DNA from: Pseudomonadota bacterium
GTDB taxonomy: Bacteria > Pseudomonadota > Alphaproteobacteria > Reyranellales > Reyranellaceae
Length of the DNA stretch: 30,538 nt
Direction: 5' to 3'
NCBI GenBank assembly: GCA_023386865.1
Contig: JAEWIV010000538.1
Location: 1-30,538, forward strand
Made by a program: the position numbers and the translations under genes. Under the pieces are notes generated by a model. The model was not told the origin of the DNA, made no database searches, and saw nothing but the letters and a program-made list of their open reading frames with translations. Positions 1 through 11,683 of the stretch are shown here, piece by piece (position 1 is the stretch's first letter; the number at the start of each line of letters is the position of its first letter).

Positions 1-2571
<2,571 letters not shown>

Positions 2572-2582
2572 GCGACAACACC

Positions 2583-3140
2583 ATGGCGACGACGGGGCTG
2601 GCCAGTCACTTCGTCGCCATGGCCGGCAACAATGCCTGGTCGAACCATCGGCTCCTGACGGCGGCCAAGGAGCTGACGGCAGAGGAATTCGCGGCGCCAC
2701 GCACTGGCTTCTTTCCGTCGTTGCGCGCCACCCTGAACCACATCCTGTGGGTCGACATCTACTACATCGACGCTCTCCGTCGTGATCCGACGGTGCTGGC
2801 GCGTTACAACGACCCGCCACCGGACTTCCCCGATGCCCACCGGCTCTACGACGCCCAGCGGCTGAGCGACCGCCGGCTGATCGAGTTCTGCGAGCAACAG
2901 ACTGACGCAAGCCTGGCCGAAGGTCTGGTCCTGCCGCGGCCCAACCGCACGCCGCCGCCGTCCAGCGTCGCCTCGATCCTGGAGCATCTCTTCCAGCACC
3001 AGATCCATCATCGCGGCCAGGCTCACGCCATGCTGAGCAGCACCAAGGTGAAGCCGCCGCAGCTCGACGAATTCTTCCTGGCCGGGGAAGAGCATCTGCG
3101 GCGCGACGAACAGCGCCTGCTCGGCCTGCCGCAGCGCTGA
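2583..3140 (+). CDS. DinB-family (DinB/YfiT fold) putative metal-dependent protein
   Basis: A 185-residue four-helix-bundle protein of the DinB/YfiT superfamily. The metal-site pattern is visible: His53 in LNHILWVDIY, then His139 and His143 in HQIHHRGQ, the family's H-x3-H-RGQ signature. Members bind a divalent metal, and some are thiol transferases; many have unknown substrates. This is unrelated to DNA polymerase IV, which shares the name DinB. The ATG at 2583 follows the acnA stop by 11 bases, with no strong ribosome site seen. Its stop overlaps the next start by one base (TGATG), so it is probably translationally coupled to the VOC/hydrolase gene. The fold call is strong; the biochemical function is unknown. 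Confidence 0.88.
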   Translation: MATTGLASHFVAMAGNNAWSNHRLLTAAKELTAEEFAAPRTGFFPSLRATLNHILWVDIYYIDALRRDPTVLARYNDPPPDFPDAHRLYDAQRLSDRRLIEFCEQQTDASLAEGLVLPRPNRTPPPSSVASILEHLFQHQIHHRGQAHAMLSSTKVKPPQLDEFFLAGEEHLRRDEQRLLGLPQR

Positions 3141-4261
3141 TGCGCCCGCGGCCCTCCTTTGCCGGCGCCGCCATCGAAGTGAGCGACCTCGGCCGCTCGG
3201 TCGCCTTCCATCGCCAGTGGCTGCCGATGCTGGGGTTCCGTCGCGTGTGGGCCGGCAACGACCGCGTGATGTGGTCGCGTGGCTACGATCATTTCGTCAT
3301 GCGCCAGGCCAAGGAAGGAATTTCCTACGGTCCCGGCGCGCTGTGGCTGGCCGTCTCGGCCGAGAGCCGGGCCCAGGTCGATCTGGTCTTCGCCGAGCTG
3401 CGCGACGCCGGCGCCGAGATCCTGCAGCCGCCCAAGGAACTCGACTATTTCGCGCCGGGCTACTACTCGGTCGCCTTCCGCGATCCCGACGGCGTGCCGA
3501 TCGAGGTGGCGCATCGCTGGGACGAACTGCCGGAGGTGGCCGACGCCGAGCCGGTCCAGGTGCCCGGGCACGGCGTCACCCTGGGCGGTTACTTCTTCAA
3601 GCCGCAGGCCGGCGCGCCGCCCTGTCCGGCGGTGATCCTGCTGCACGGCTTTGCCGGCCACGCGCACAACATGGTGGGGCTGGCTCGGGCCTGCGCGGCC
3701 AACGGCTATGCCGCGCTCGCCCTGTCGCTGCGCGGCTGGCTGGGCTCCGAAGGCGAGAGCGACCAGGGCCTGCGCCAACCGCTCGACGTGCTGGCGGCGA
3801 TCGACTGGCTGGCCAAGCGGCCGCTGGTCGACAAGGACCGCATCGCCCTGGTCGGCGCGTCGATGGGTGGCCAGGTGGCGCTTCTGGCGGCGGCCCACAA
3901 GCCGCCGATCCGCGCCGTCGCCTCGTTCTACGGCCCGACCGACCTGGCGCGCTGGCGCGAAACCAATCCCTTCATCCGCGACTATCTCGACGATCTCTGC
4001 GGACCGGAGGGTCTGCCGGTGCGCTCGCCGATCCTGCGGGTGGCGCAGATCGACGCACCTGTCCTGCTGGTCCATGGCGACCGCGACGAGAACGTGCCGG
4101 TCGAGCAAGCGCGGGCCATGGCCGAGGCGCTGGCGAGCCATGGCAAGGAGGTCGAGACCTTCATCGTGCCAGGCGGTACGCACTTCTTCACGGAACAGCA
4201 GAACGCGCAGACCCGGCGTAAGCTGTTCGAGTTCCTGCGCCGCCATCTCAATCGGAGCTGA
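3140..4261 (+). CDS. Fusion protein: N-terminal VOC domain plus C-terminal alpha/beta hydrolase
   Basis: A 373-residue two-domain protein. Residues about 8-128 are a vicinal-oxygen-chelate (glyoxalase/dioxygenase fold) module, with VSDLGRSVAFH near the start and FRDPDGVPIEVAH at the end. The usual first metal ligand (His at the start of strand one) aligns with Gly9, so metal binding is uncertain. Residues about 145-370 are a dienelactone-hydrolase-like alpha/beta hydrolase with an intact triad: Ser241 in the GASMGG nucleophile elbow, Asp316 in HGDRDENVP and His348 in GGTHFF. HGFAGH (169-174) forms the oxyanion-hole region. The start is set by the one-base TGATG overlap with the DinB gene. No frameshift separates the halves, so this looks like a genuine fusion. 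The hydrolase is probably an esterase or peptidase-like enzyme; the substrate is unknown. Confidence 0.9.
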   Translation: MRPRPSFAGAAIEVSDLGRSVAFHRQWLPMLGFRRVWAGNDRVMWSRGYDHFVMRQAKEGISYGPGALWLAVSAESRAQVDLVFAELRDAGAEILQPPKELDYFAPGYYSVAFRDPDGVPIEVAHRWDELPEVADAEPVQVPGHGVTLGGYFFKPQAGAPPCPAVILLHGFAGHAHNMVGLARACAANGYAALALSLRGWLGSEGESDQGLRQPLDVLAAIDWLAKRPLVDKDRIALVGASMGGQVALLAAAHKPPIRAVASFYGPTDLARWRETNPFIRDYLDDLCGPEGLPVRSPILRVAQIDAPVLLVHGDRDENVPVEQARAMAEALASHGKEVETFIVPGGTHFFTEQQNAQTRRKLFEFLRRHLNRS

Positions 4262-4267
4262 TCTTTC

Positions 4268-4939
4268 ATGCGCGTGTCAGAAGCCATCAACTCCCGCCGC
4301 TCGATGCGCGTGTTCAAGCCCGATCCCGTGCCGCAGGCCGACATCGAATGGATCATCTCCACCGCGAGCCGCGCAGCGTCGAACGGCAACCTGCAGCCGT
4401 GGAAGCTCTATGTCACCGCGGGCAAGGCGCGGCAGCGCCTGTCGGCGGCGATCCTCAAGGCGATGGACGACGGCGACAACGGGCCTGGCGCCGAATACAA
4501 CGTCTATCCCAAGGAGTTCACGCCAGTCTACGATGCGCGCCGCAAGCTCGTCGGCAAGCAGCTCTACACCCTGCTGGGCGTGCCGCGCGGCGATGCCGCG
4601 GGCATGTTGAAACAGTTCCGCAAGAACTACGATTTCTTCGACGCGCCGGTCGGCATGATCCTCTGCGTCGAGCGACGCATGGGCAACGGCCAGTGGATCG
4701 ACTGCGGCATCTTCCTCGACCAGCTGATGCTGCTGGCGCGCGAGAAGGGTCTGCACACCTGCCCGCAGGCCGCGTTCAGCCGCTACCAGCATGTCGTGCG
4801 CCGCGAGCTGAACGTGCCCGACGACGAGGTCGTGATCTGCGGCCTCGCGCTCGGCTATGCCGATCCCGACGCGGTGCCCAACAACCTCATCACCGAGCGC
4901 GCGCCGATCAAGGACTTCACGACCTGGTTTCACGACTAG
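4268..4939 (+). CDS. Nitroreductase-family FMN oxidoreductase
   Basis: A 223-residue NADPH/FMN-dependent nitroreductase-fold protein. The N-terminal FMN-phosphate motif SRRSMRVF (residues 9-16) and the second flavin-contact segment ASNGNLQPWKLYV (residues 37-49) are typical. The C-terminal part carries the DDEVVICGLALGYAD strand-turn near the family's second flavin site. Length matches the usual 200-230 residues. Family members reduce nitroaromatics, quinones or enones; the physiological substrate cannot be read from sequence. It starts six bases after the VOC/hydrolase gene, so it belongs to the same plus-strand run. The following 86-base gap to acs contains a small hairpin. Confidence 0.93.
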   Translation: MRVSEAINSRRSMRVFKPDPVPQADIEWIISTASRAASNGNLQPWKLYVTAGKARQRLSAAILKAMDDGDNGPGAEYNVYPKEFTPVYDARRKLVGKQLYTLLGVPRGDAAGMLKQFRKNYDFFDAPVGMILCVERRMGNGQWIDCGIFLDQLMLLAREKGLHTCPQAAFSRYQHVVRRELNVPDDEVVICGLALGYADPDAVPNNLITERAPIKDFTTWFHD

Positions 4940-4976
4940 ATCGGGGCACCAAAGTCGAATTGCCGAAGCCGGCGGG

Positions 4977-4994
4977 AGCGGGCTAAAACCCGCT
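4977..4994 (+). repeat. Small perfect hairpin upstream of acs, REP-like
   Basis: AGCGGG-CTAAAA-CCCGCT forms a perfect six-base-pair stem with a six-base loop. It is followed at about 5001-5013 by a degenerate second hairpin around GGCTGAAGCC. The pair lies between the nitroreductase stop and the acs ribosome-binding site. There is no T-tract, so it is not a classic intrinsic terminator. The paired-hairpin look resembles REP-type intergenic repeats; copy number elsewhere in the genome is unknown. Confidence 0.5.
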
Positions 4995-5025
4995 GGATTC
5001 GCGGCTGAAGCCACGGGAGGGAACC

Positions 5026-6963
<1,938 letters not shown>

Positions 6964-6973
6964 GCGGAAGCAA

Positions 6974-8314
6974 GTGAACCCGACGATCCTGCAACTGGCC
7001 GCGGATCTCACGGCCGGCCGCACCACCTCGCGCAAGCTCACCGAGCAGGCGCTTGCCCGCATCGCCGATCCCAAGGGCGAAGGCGGCCGCGCTTTCATCA
7101 AGGTCTGGCGCGACCAGGCGCTGGCCGCGGCCGACGCCAGCGACGGCCAGCGCAGCGCCGGCCTCGTGCCCTCGCCGCTCGCCGGCATCCCGGTCTCGAT
7201 CAAGAATCTGTGCGACGTCGCGGGCGAGACGACGCTCGCGGGATCCAAGGCCCTCGACGACGCGCCGCCGGCCAAGGCCGACGCGCCCGTGGTCGCCCGC
7301 CTTCGCGCGGCCGGGGCGGTGATCGTCGGCAGCACCAACATGAGCGAGTTCGCCTTCTCGGGCGTCGGCTTCAATCCGCACTACGGCACGCCGGGCAACC
7401 CGGCCGACCGCAGGCGCGTGCCGGGAGGCTCCTCATCCGGCGCAGCCGTGTCGGTGGCCGACGGCATGGCAGCAGCGGCGCTGGGGACCGACACCGGCGG
7501 CTCGGTCCGCATCCCCGCCGCCGTCTGCGGCATCGTGGGCTTCAAGCCGACGGCGCGGCGCGTGCCGATCGATGGCGTGGTACCGCTGTCCACATCGCTC
7601 GATTCGATAGGTCCACTGGCCAATTCGGTGGAATGCTGCGCCATCGTCGATGCCGTGTTCGCGGGCGAGCCGATCGCCGTCCCCGCCTCCGCTCCGCTGG
7701 CGGGCCTGCGCTTCGCCGTCCCCATGCACTTCGTGATGGACGACCTCGAGCCGGTGGTCGCCGCGGCTTTCGAGCGGGCGCTGAAGACGCTGTCGGGCGT
7801 CGGCGTGAGGATCGAGAAGATCGACCTGCCCGAGCTCACCGAGCTGCCCGCCGTCAACGCCAAGGGCGGGTTCGCCGCCTGCGAGGCCTATGCCTGGCAT
7901 CGCATGCTGATCGAGCGCCGCGGCAAGGAGTACGACCAGCTCGTCTATCCGCGTATCATGCGCGGCAAGGACATGGGCGCGGCCGACTACATCGACCTGC
8001 TGGCCGCCCGCGCCGACCTGCAGAAGCGCGTCTCGGCCGTCACGTCGAACTACGACGCCGTCGTCATGCCGACCTGCGCCATCACCGCCCCGACCATCGA
8101 CGAGATCTCGACGCCCGACGGCTTCAGCAGGAAGAACCTGCTGCTGCTGCGGAACACGACGGTCGGCAACTTCCTCGACCGCTGCGCCGTCAGCCTGCCC
8201 TGCCATGCGGCGGGCGAGCTGCCGGTCGGCTTCATGCTGATGGGCGAGGCCATGGCCGACAAGCGGCTGCTCGCGATCGCCCGCTCAGTGGCGCCGGTGG
8301 TGCGCGCTTCTTAG
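6974..8314 (+). CDS. Amidase-signature family hydrolase
   Basis: A 446-residue amidase-signature enzyme that hydrolyses C-N amide bonds. The Ser-cisSer-Lys triad is readable: Lys77 in VSIKNLCDVAG, cis-Ser153 in GGSSSG (151-156) and nucleophile Ser177 in GTDTGGSVRIPA. Length and motif order agree with GatA-like and small-amide amidases, but no gatB or gatC neighbour is present, so tRNA amidotransferase function is not supported. The GTG start at 6974 lies 10 bases after the acs stop with GGAAG upstream, suggesting co-transcription with acs. Substrate unknown. Confidence 0.92.
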   Translation: MNPTILQLAADLTAGRTTSRKLTEQALARIADPKGEGGRAFIKVWRDQALAAADASDGQRSAGLVPSPLAGIPVSIKNLCDVAGETTLAGSKALDDAPPAKADAPVVARLRAAGAVIVGSTNMSEFAFSGVGFNPHYGTPGNPADRRRVPGGSSSGAAVSVADGMAAAALGTDTGGSVRIPAAVCGIVGFKPTARRVPIDGVVPLSTSLDSIGPLANSVECCAIVDAVFAGEPIAVPASAPLAGLRFAVPMHFVMDDLEPVVAAAFERALKTLSGVGVRIEKIDLPELTELPAVNAKGGFAACEAYAWHRMLIERRGKEYDQLVYPRIMRGKDMGAADYIDLLAARADLQKRVSAVTSNYDAVVMPTCAITAPTIDEISTPDGFSRKNLLLLRNTTVGNFLDRCAVSLPCHAAGELPVGFMLMGEAMADKRLLAIARSVAPVVRAS

Positions 8315-8339
8315 TCCTCCCCCGTCTTACGGGAGAAGA
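8315..8339. terminator. Hairpin between convergent amidase and flavin-reductase genes
   Basis: The 39-base gap between two convergent genes contains an inverted repeat around CCCGT-CTT-ACGGG. Flanking bases extend it to roughly 11 pairs with two C-A mismatches. Its position after both stop codons suits a bidirectional transcription end. No T-tract follows, so intrinsic termination is only a suggestion. Confidence 0.4.
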
Positions 8340-8353
8340 CGAAGAGGTCACCG

Positions 8354-8982
8354 CTACTTGGGATCGTCGGGGCGCCGCATGCGCCAGACATTGTCGGTGG
8401 TGGTGTATTCGCTGTAGCCCAGCCGCGCCACCGGCCTGAAGGCCAGCGTGTCGATGCGGCCGTCCTTGATGATGCCGTCGTCGATGTGAACCCCCACCAC
8501 CTGGCCGAACACGACCGAGCCGCGCTTGGTTTCGTGGCCCTTCTCGGTCGGCAGCTCGATGGTGCGCCAGTACTTGCACTCCAGCGCCACCGGCGATTCC
8601 TTCACCCGCGGCGGTTTCACCAGGGTGCTGGGTGCGGGCGTGAGGCCCGCAAGCTTCAGCTCGTCCACGCCGAACTCGACCATGGTGGTGTGACGTTCAT
8701 CTGCTCCTTCAGCGCCTCGCTCACCATGTTGACCACGAACTCGCCGGTCGCCTCGGCGTTCATCCGGCTGTGCTTGGTGGGCGTGCTGCCATAGGTGCCG
8801 GTGATGGCGAAGTAGACCATGGGCGGAAACTCGCCGACGGCGTTGTAGAAGCTGTAGGGCGCAAGATTGACGCGGCCCTGGCGGTCGACGGTCGAGATCC
8901 AGCCGATCGGCCGCGGCACGATCAGCGACTTCAGCGGATCTTGCGGCAGGCCATGGTCGCGCTTGGCGGCATCGTAGAACAT
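8354..8982 (-). pseudogene. Flavin reductase-like (FMN-binding split barrel) gene with a one-base frameshift
   Basis: The gene encodes a flavin reductase / FMN-binding split-barrel protein but is interrupted. The upstream part (from ATG at 8982, preceded by GAGGAAA) reads MFYDAAKRDHGLPQDP, then IVPRPIGWISTVD and NLAPYSFYNAV, and runs through EALKEQMNVT before leaving frame. The downstream part continues in another frame as MVEFGVDELKLAGLTP, then ESPVALECKYW and SVVFGQVVGVHIDD to the TAG at 8354. The break lies within about 8683-8697. The span is 629 bases, one short of 210 codons, so restoring a single base gives a normal ~209-residue protein with no missing domain. It is either a recent mutation or a base-calling error. 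It lies 11 bases after the HD hydrolase gene, likely the same operon. Confidence 0.85.
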
Positions 8983-8993
8983 CGCGTTTCCTC

Positions 8994-9551
8994 TCAGCCC
9001 CCTTCTCGACGGCCGTAGCGCCGGCTCGCTTCCTCGCAGGCCGCGTCGAACGCCGCCTCGAGCCGCGGATTCAATCCACGGCAGGAGCGTACGACATCGT
9101 GCGCCCACACGACATAGTCGCGCAGCCTCTCCAGCGGCCAGCCGCTCGGCGGATTCGTCACCAGGCTGCGCAAGTTGGAGGTCTTGTCGGCGAGCTTCAG
9201 CAGTTTGGCACGCCGCGACTTGGCCGGAGTCTTCTCGATCTGCAGACGCTTGCGTTCCTCCTTGGGCAGCGACTTGTCGTCGGTCACCTCGGCGACCAAC
9301 TTCGCCACCTCGGGCCCGAAGCGCTCGACGAGGTCCTCGTAAGTGGCGTCGGTATCCTCCAGCGTGTCGTGCAGGAGGCCGCCCATCAGCAGGACGACGT
9401 CACTGCCGTCGGTCGCCTCGGCAAGCAGTGCCGCGACCTCGGTGAGGTGGTTGACGTAGGGCTCGCCGCGCTCGCCCTTGCGCCGCTGCGCGACGTGCTG
9501 ACGGGCGGCGTAGTCGGCGGCGCACGCCAACCGGACCAGATCGGTGCTCAT
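8994..9551 (-). CDS. HD-domain hydrolase of the MESH1/SpoT type (putative ppGpp or NADPH phosphatase)
   Basis: A compact 185-residue HD phosphohydrolase. The metal and active-site pattern reads His35 (YVNHLTEVA), His61-Asp62 with Glu65-Asp66 (LLHDTLEDTD), and Asp122 with Asn126 (KLADKTSNL). This order, spacing and even numbering match animal MESH1 (HDDC3) as I remember it, and the EVTDDKSLPKEERKRLQ segment is very MESH1-like. Family members cleave the 3'-pyrophosphate of ppGpp, and human MESH1 also acts on NADPH. There is no synthetase, TGS or ACT domain, so it is a stand-alone small alarmone hydrolase candidate. I chose the ATG at 9551 because AAGGGGA precedes it; a longer start at 9623 would run into the divergent SCO gene. 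It heads a two-gene minus-strand unit with the flavin reductase. Confidence 0.88.
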   Translation of the reverse strand: MSTDLVRLACAADYAARQHVAQRRKGERGEPYVNHLTEVAALLAEATDGSDVVLLMGGLLHDTLEDTDATYEDLVERFGPEVAKLVAEVTDDKSLPKEERKRLQIEKTPAKSRRAKLLKLADKTSNLRSLVTNPPSGWPLERLRDYVVWAHDVVRSCRGLNPRLEAAFDAACEEASRRYGRREGG

Positions 9552-9616
9552 CAATTCCCCTTGTGCGACCAGCCGCCCGGCTTGTCGAGCCGCCCGGCCC
9601 GGCCCATGTTCCGCCC

Positions 9617-10195
9617 ATGTCACGTACGATGAAGGCGCTGCTGGGCGTCTGGATCGCCGCCCTGGCCGCCGCTGCCGTATGGATCGGCTGGGATGCGTAC
9701 CAAGGCGGCAAGCCGGCGATCGGCGGGCCGTTCGCCCTTACCGACCAGGACGGCCGCACCGTCACCAGCGACAGCATCAAGGGCAAGCCGACCCTGATCT
9801 ACTTCGGTTTCACCTATTGTCCCGATGTCTGCCCGACCTCGTTGCTGCTGATGGAGAACGCCGTCGAGAAGCTGGGACCGGACGCAACGAAGAAGGTGAA
9901 CCTGGTCTTCATCACCGTCGATCCCGAGCGCGACACGCCTCAGCTGCTGAAGGGCTACGTCCCCAATTTCGGGCCGACCTTCATCGGGCTCACCGGAACG
10001 CCACAGCAGATCGCCGACGTCGCGCGCGCCTATCGCGTCTACTTCCAGAAGGTGCCGGGGAAGGATGGCGGCCCGTACCTGATGGACCATTCTTCGATCG
10101 TTTACCTGCTCGATCGCAACGGCCGCTTCGTGACCCACTTCACCCACGACTCGAAAGCCGAGCAGATCGCGGCCGCTGTGGGCAAGTTGCTGTGA
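9617..10195 (+). CDS. SCO1/SenC-family copper chaperone
   Basis: A 192-residue membrane-anchored thioredoxin-fold protein that delivers copper to the CuA centre of cytochrome c oxidase. An N-terminal hydrophobic anchor occupies about residues 6-25. The copper ligands are Cys68 and Cys72 in CPDVC and His158 in MDHSS. ITVDPERDTP (99-108) is the standard SCO motif. The start at 9617 (MSRTMKALLG) places the anchor at the N terminus; an upstream in-frame ATG at 9563 would add an unlikely proline-rich leader. It is divergently oriented to the HD hydrolase with a 65-base shared upstream region. No cytochrome oxidase gene lies in the window, so its partner is elsewhere. Confidence 0.94.
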   Translation: MSRTMKALLGVWIAALAAAAVWIGWDAYQGGKPAIGGPFALTDQDGRTVTSDSIKGKPTLIYFGFTYCPDVCPTSLLLMENAVEKLGPDATKKVNLVFITVDPERDTPQLLKGYVPNFGPTFIGLTGTPQQIADVARAYRVYFQKVPGKDGGPYLMDHSSIVYLLDRNGRFVTHFTHDSKAEQIAAAVGKLL

Positions 10196-10231
10196 CCCGG
10201 TCACAGTTAAGTCATTGAAATATACCAATTT

Positions 10232-10242
10232 GTGCACCGCAC
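10232..10242. promoter_or_regulatory. Candidate PhaR-type operator upstream of the PHB depolymerase
   Basis: GTGC-ACC-GCAC is a perfect inverted repeat with a three-base spacer, 44 bases before the depolymerase start, inside the AT-richer stretch 10205-10250. Its TGC-N3-GCA core resembles the TGC/GCA half-sites described for alphaproteobacterial PhaR repressors, which control polyhydroxyalkanoate genes. The match is short and no phaR gene is visible here, so this is a suggestion from context. Confidence 0.3.
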
Positions 10243-10286
10243 TATTGGAGTGACAAGGCCCCGGCGCAGCGTACAATCCGCGCCCT

Positions 10287-11510
10287 ATGCTCTACGCCGC
10301 GTACGAGTTCCAGCGCCAGCTCGCCATGCCCGTCCGTCTTTGGGCCAACGCGCTGGAGCAGGCCTACTCCAGCCCCTACAACCCGCTCACCGACACCTGG
10401 TTCGGCAAGTCGATGGCCGCCGGCGCGGAGATCGTGGCGCGCCTGACGCAGAATTATGCCAAGCCTGAGTTCGGCCTCCGGACCACGCAGATCGGCAACG
10501 AGATCGTTGCGGTCAACGAAGAGATCCTGCTGCGCAAGCCGTTCTGCCAGCTCCTGCGGTTTCGTCGCGATACCACGCGTCTCGATCCCAAGGTGCTGGT
10601 GGTGGCACCGATGAGCGGCCATTTCGCGACGCTCCTGCGTGGCACGGTCGAGGCGCTGCTGCCCGAGCACGACGTGCACATCACCGATTGGACGGATGCG
10701 CGCGAAGTACCGCTCGCCCACGGCAACTTCGACCTCGACGACTACGTCGACTACATCATCGACTTCTGCCGCTATCTCGGGCCGGATGTCCATGTCATCG
10801 CGGTCTGCCAGCCTTCGGTGCCGGTCCTGGCGGCAGCCTCGCTGATGGCCGCCGACAAGGACCCGCGCCAAGCCAGGTCGTTCACCCTGATGGGAGGCCC
10901 GATCGACACGCGTGTCAGCCCGACCACGCCCAACGATCTGGCGATGCGCAACTCGATGATGTGGTTCCGCCAGAACGTCATCTCGACGGTGCCCTTCAAC
11001 TATCCGGGCGCCATGCGCCGGGTCTATCCGGGCTTCCTGCAGCTCACCTCCTTCATCAGCATGAATCTCGACAGGCACATCAACGCCCACATGCGTCAGT
11101 TCGAGCACCTGATCAAAGGCGACGACGATTCAGCCGACTCCCATCGCGCCTTCTACGACGAGTATCTCGCGGTGATGGACCTCACCGCCGAGTTCTACCT
11201 GCAGACCATTCAGGTCGTGTTCAAGGAGCACCAGCTGCCGCGCGGCGTTTGGGTGAGCCGCGGCCGCAAGATCGAGCCTTCGGCCATCGAGACCGCCCTT
11301 ATGACGGTCGAGGGCGAGCTCGACGACATTTCCGGCGTCGGCCAGACCAAGGCCGCGCACGCACTCACGCCCAACATCCCCGGCGCGCGCCACGTGCACT
11401 GGGAGCAGCCGCGCGTCGGCCACTACGGCATCTTCAACGGCCGCAAGTGGCGCGAGCAGATCATGCCGCGCGTACGCGACTTCATCCGCGACAACGACAA
11501 GGCGGGATAG
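10287..11510 (+). CDS. phaZ: Intracellular polyhydroxybutyrate depolymerase PhaZ
   Basis: Mobilises stored polyhydroxybutyrate granules to hydroxybutyrate units. The 407-residue protein has the cysteine-type nucleophile of the intracellular depolymerase family. Cys174 lies in VCQPSVPVL, Asp346 in VEGELDDISG and His379 in RVGHYGIFNG. The 172- and 205-residue spacings equal those of the Cys183/Asp355/His388 triad known from Ralstonia PhaZ1. The N terminus MLYAAYEFQR is also typical, and there is no signal peptide, in keeping with a granule-bound cytoplasmic enzyme. A possible PhaR-like operator lies upstream, and two palindromes follow the stop. No phaC or phasin gene is adjacent. Confidence 0.95.
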   Translation: MLYAAYEFQRQLAMPVRLWANALEQAYSSPYNPLTDTWFGKSMAAGAEIVARLTQNYAKPEFGLRTTQIGNEIVAVNEEILLRKPFCQLLRFRRDTTRLDPKVLVVAPMSGHFATLLRGTVEALLPEHDVHITDWTDAREVPLAHGNFDLDDYVDYIIDFCRYLGPDVHVIAVCQPSVPVLAAASLMAADKDPRQARSFTLMGGPIDTRVSPTTPNDLAMRNSMMWFRQNVISTVPFNYPGAMRRVYPGFLQLTSFISMNLDRHINAHMRQFEHLIKGDDDSADSHRAFYDEYLAVMDLTAEFYLQTIQVVFKEHQLPRGVWVSRGRKIEPSAIETALMTVEGELDDISGVGQTKAAHALTPNIPGARHVHWEQPRVGHYGIFNGRKWREQIMPRVRDFIRDNDKAG

Positions 11511-11518
11511 CCAGAGCG

Positions 11519-11564
11519 GAATGAGATGAGATGGAGCCGCCTGCGGGTCCATCTCATCTCATTC
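11519..11564. repeat. 46-base palindrome with perfect 17-base arms after phaZ
   Basis: Arms GAATGAGATGAGATGGA and its exact reverse complement flank a 12-base centre that can itself pair (CCG/CGG). The stem would be unusually long and perfect, and begins 8 bases after the phaZ stop. It could act as a transcription end or RNA 3'-stabiliser, or be a dispersed palindromic repeat. There is no T-tract after it. The arms contain a GAGAT GAGAT tandem, unlike the surrounding coding composition. Confidence 0.8.
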
Positions 11565-11600
11565 GCGCGCACCGGGGATGCGTGTTGCAGCAGGCAAGGA

Positions 11601-11626
11601 GGGTCCAGCTGATCCCCGCTGGACCC
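11601..11626. repeat. Second hairpin in the phaZ-mscS gap
   Basis: GGGTCCAGC and GCTGGACCC form a perfect nine-base stem around the eight-base loop TGATCCCC. It lies 36 bases after the larger palindrome and 57 bases before the mscS start. With no T-tract it may be a Rho-assisted terminator, part of the mscS leader or a repeat element. Confidence 0.6.
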
Positions 11627-11683
11627 ATCATCCTCCAGCTTAGCTAGGGCAACCGCGCCGCCGCACGGTGCGTTGTTGCTCTC

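Noticed and set aside
2583..3140. DinB as DNA polymerase IV
   Set aside because: The motifs are of the DinB/YfiT four-helix metal-binding fold; no polymerase palm or finger motif is present.
3023..4246. 407-codon minus-strand frame opposite the VOC/hydrolase gene
   Set aside because: The plus-strand gene has an intact catalytic triad and coupled start. The antisense product shows only compositional bias.
6974..8314. Amidase as GatA of the Asp/Glu-tRNA amidotransferase
   Set aside because: The amidase signature alone cannot show this, and there is no gatB or gatC next to it.
10215..10246. TTGAAA plus CACTAT as a phaZ promoter
   Set aside because: The spacer would be 19-20 bases and the -10 match is poor, so I did not list it.
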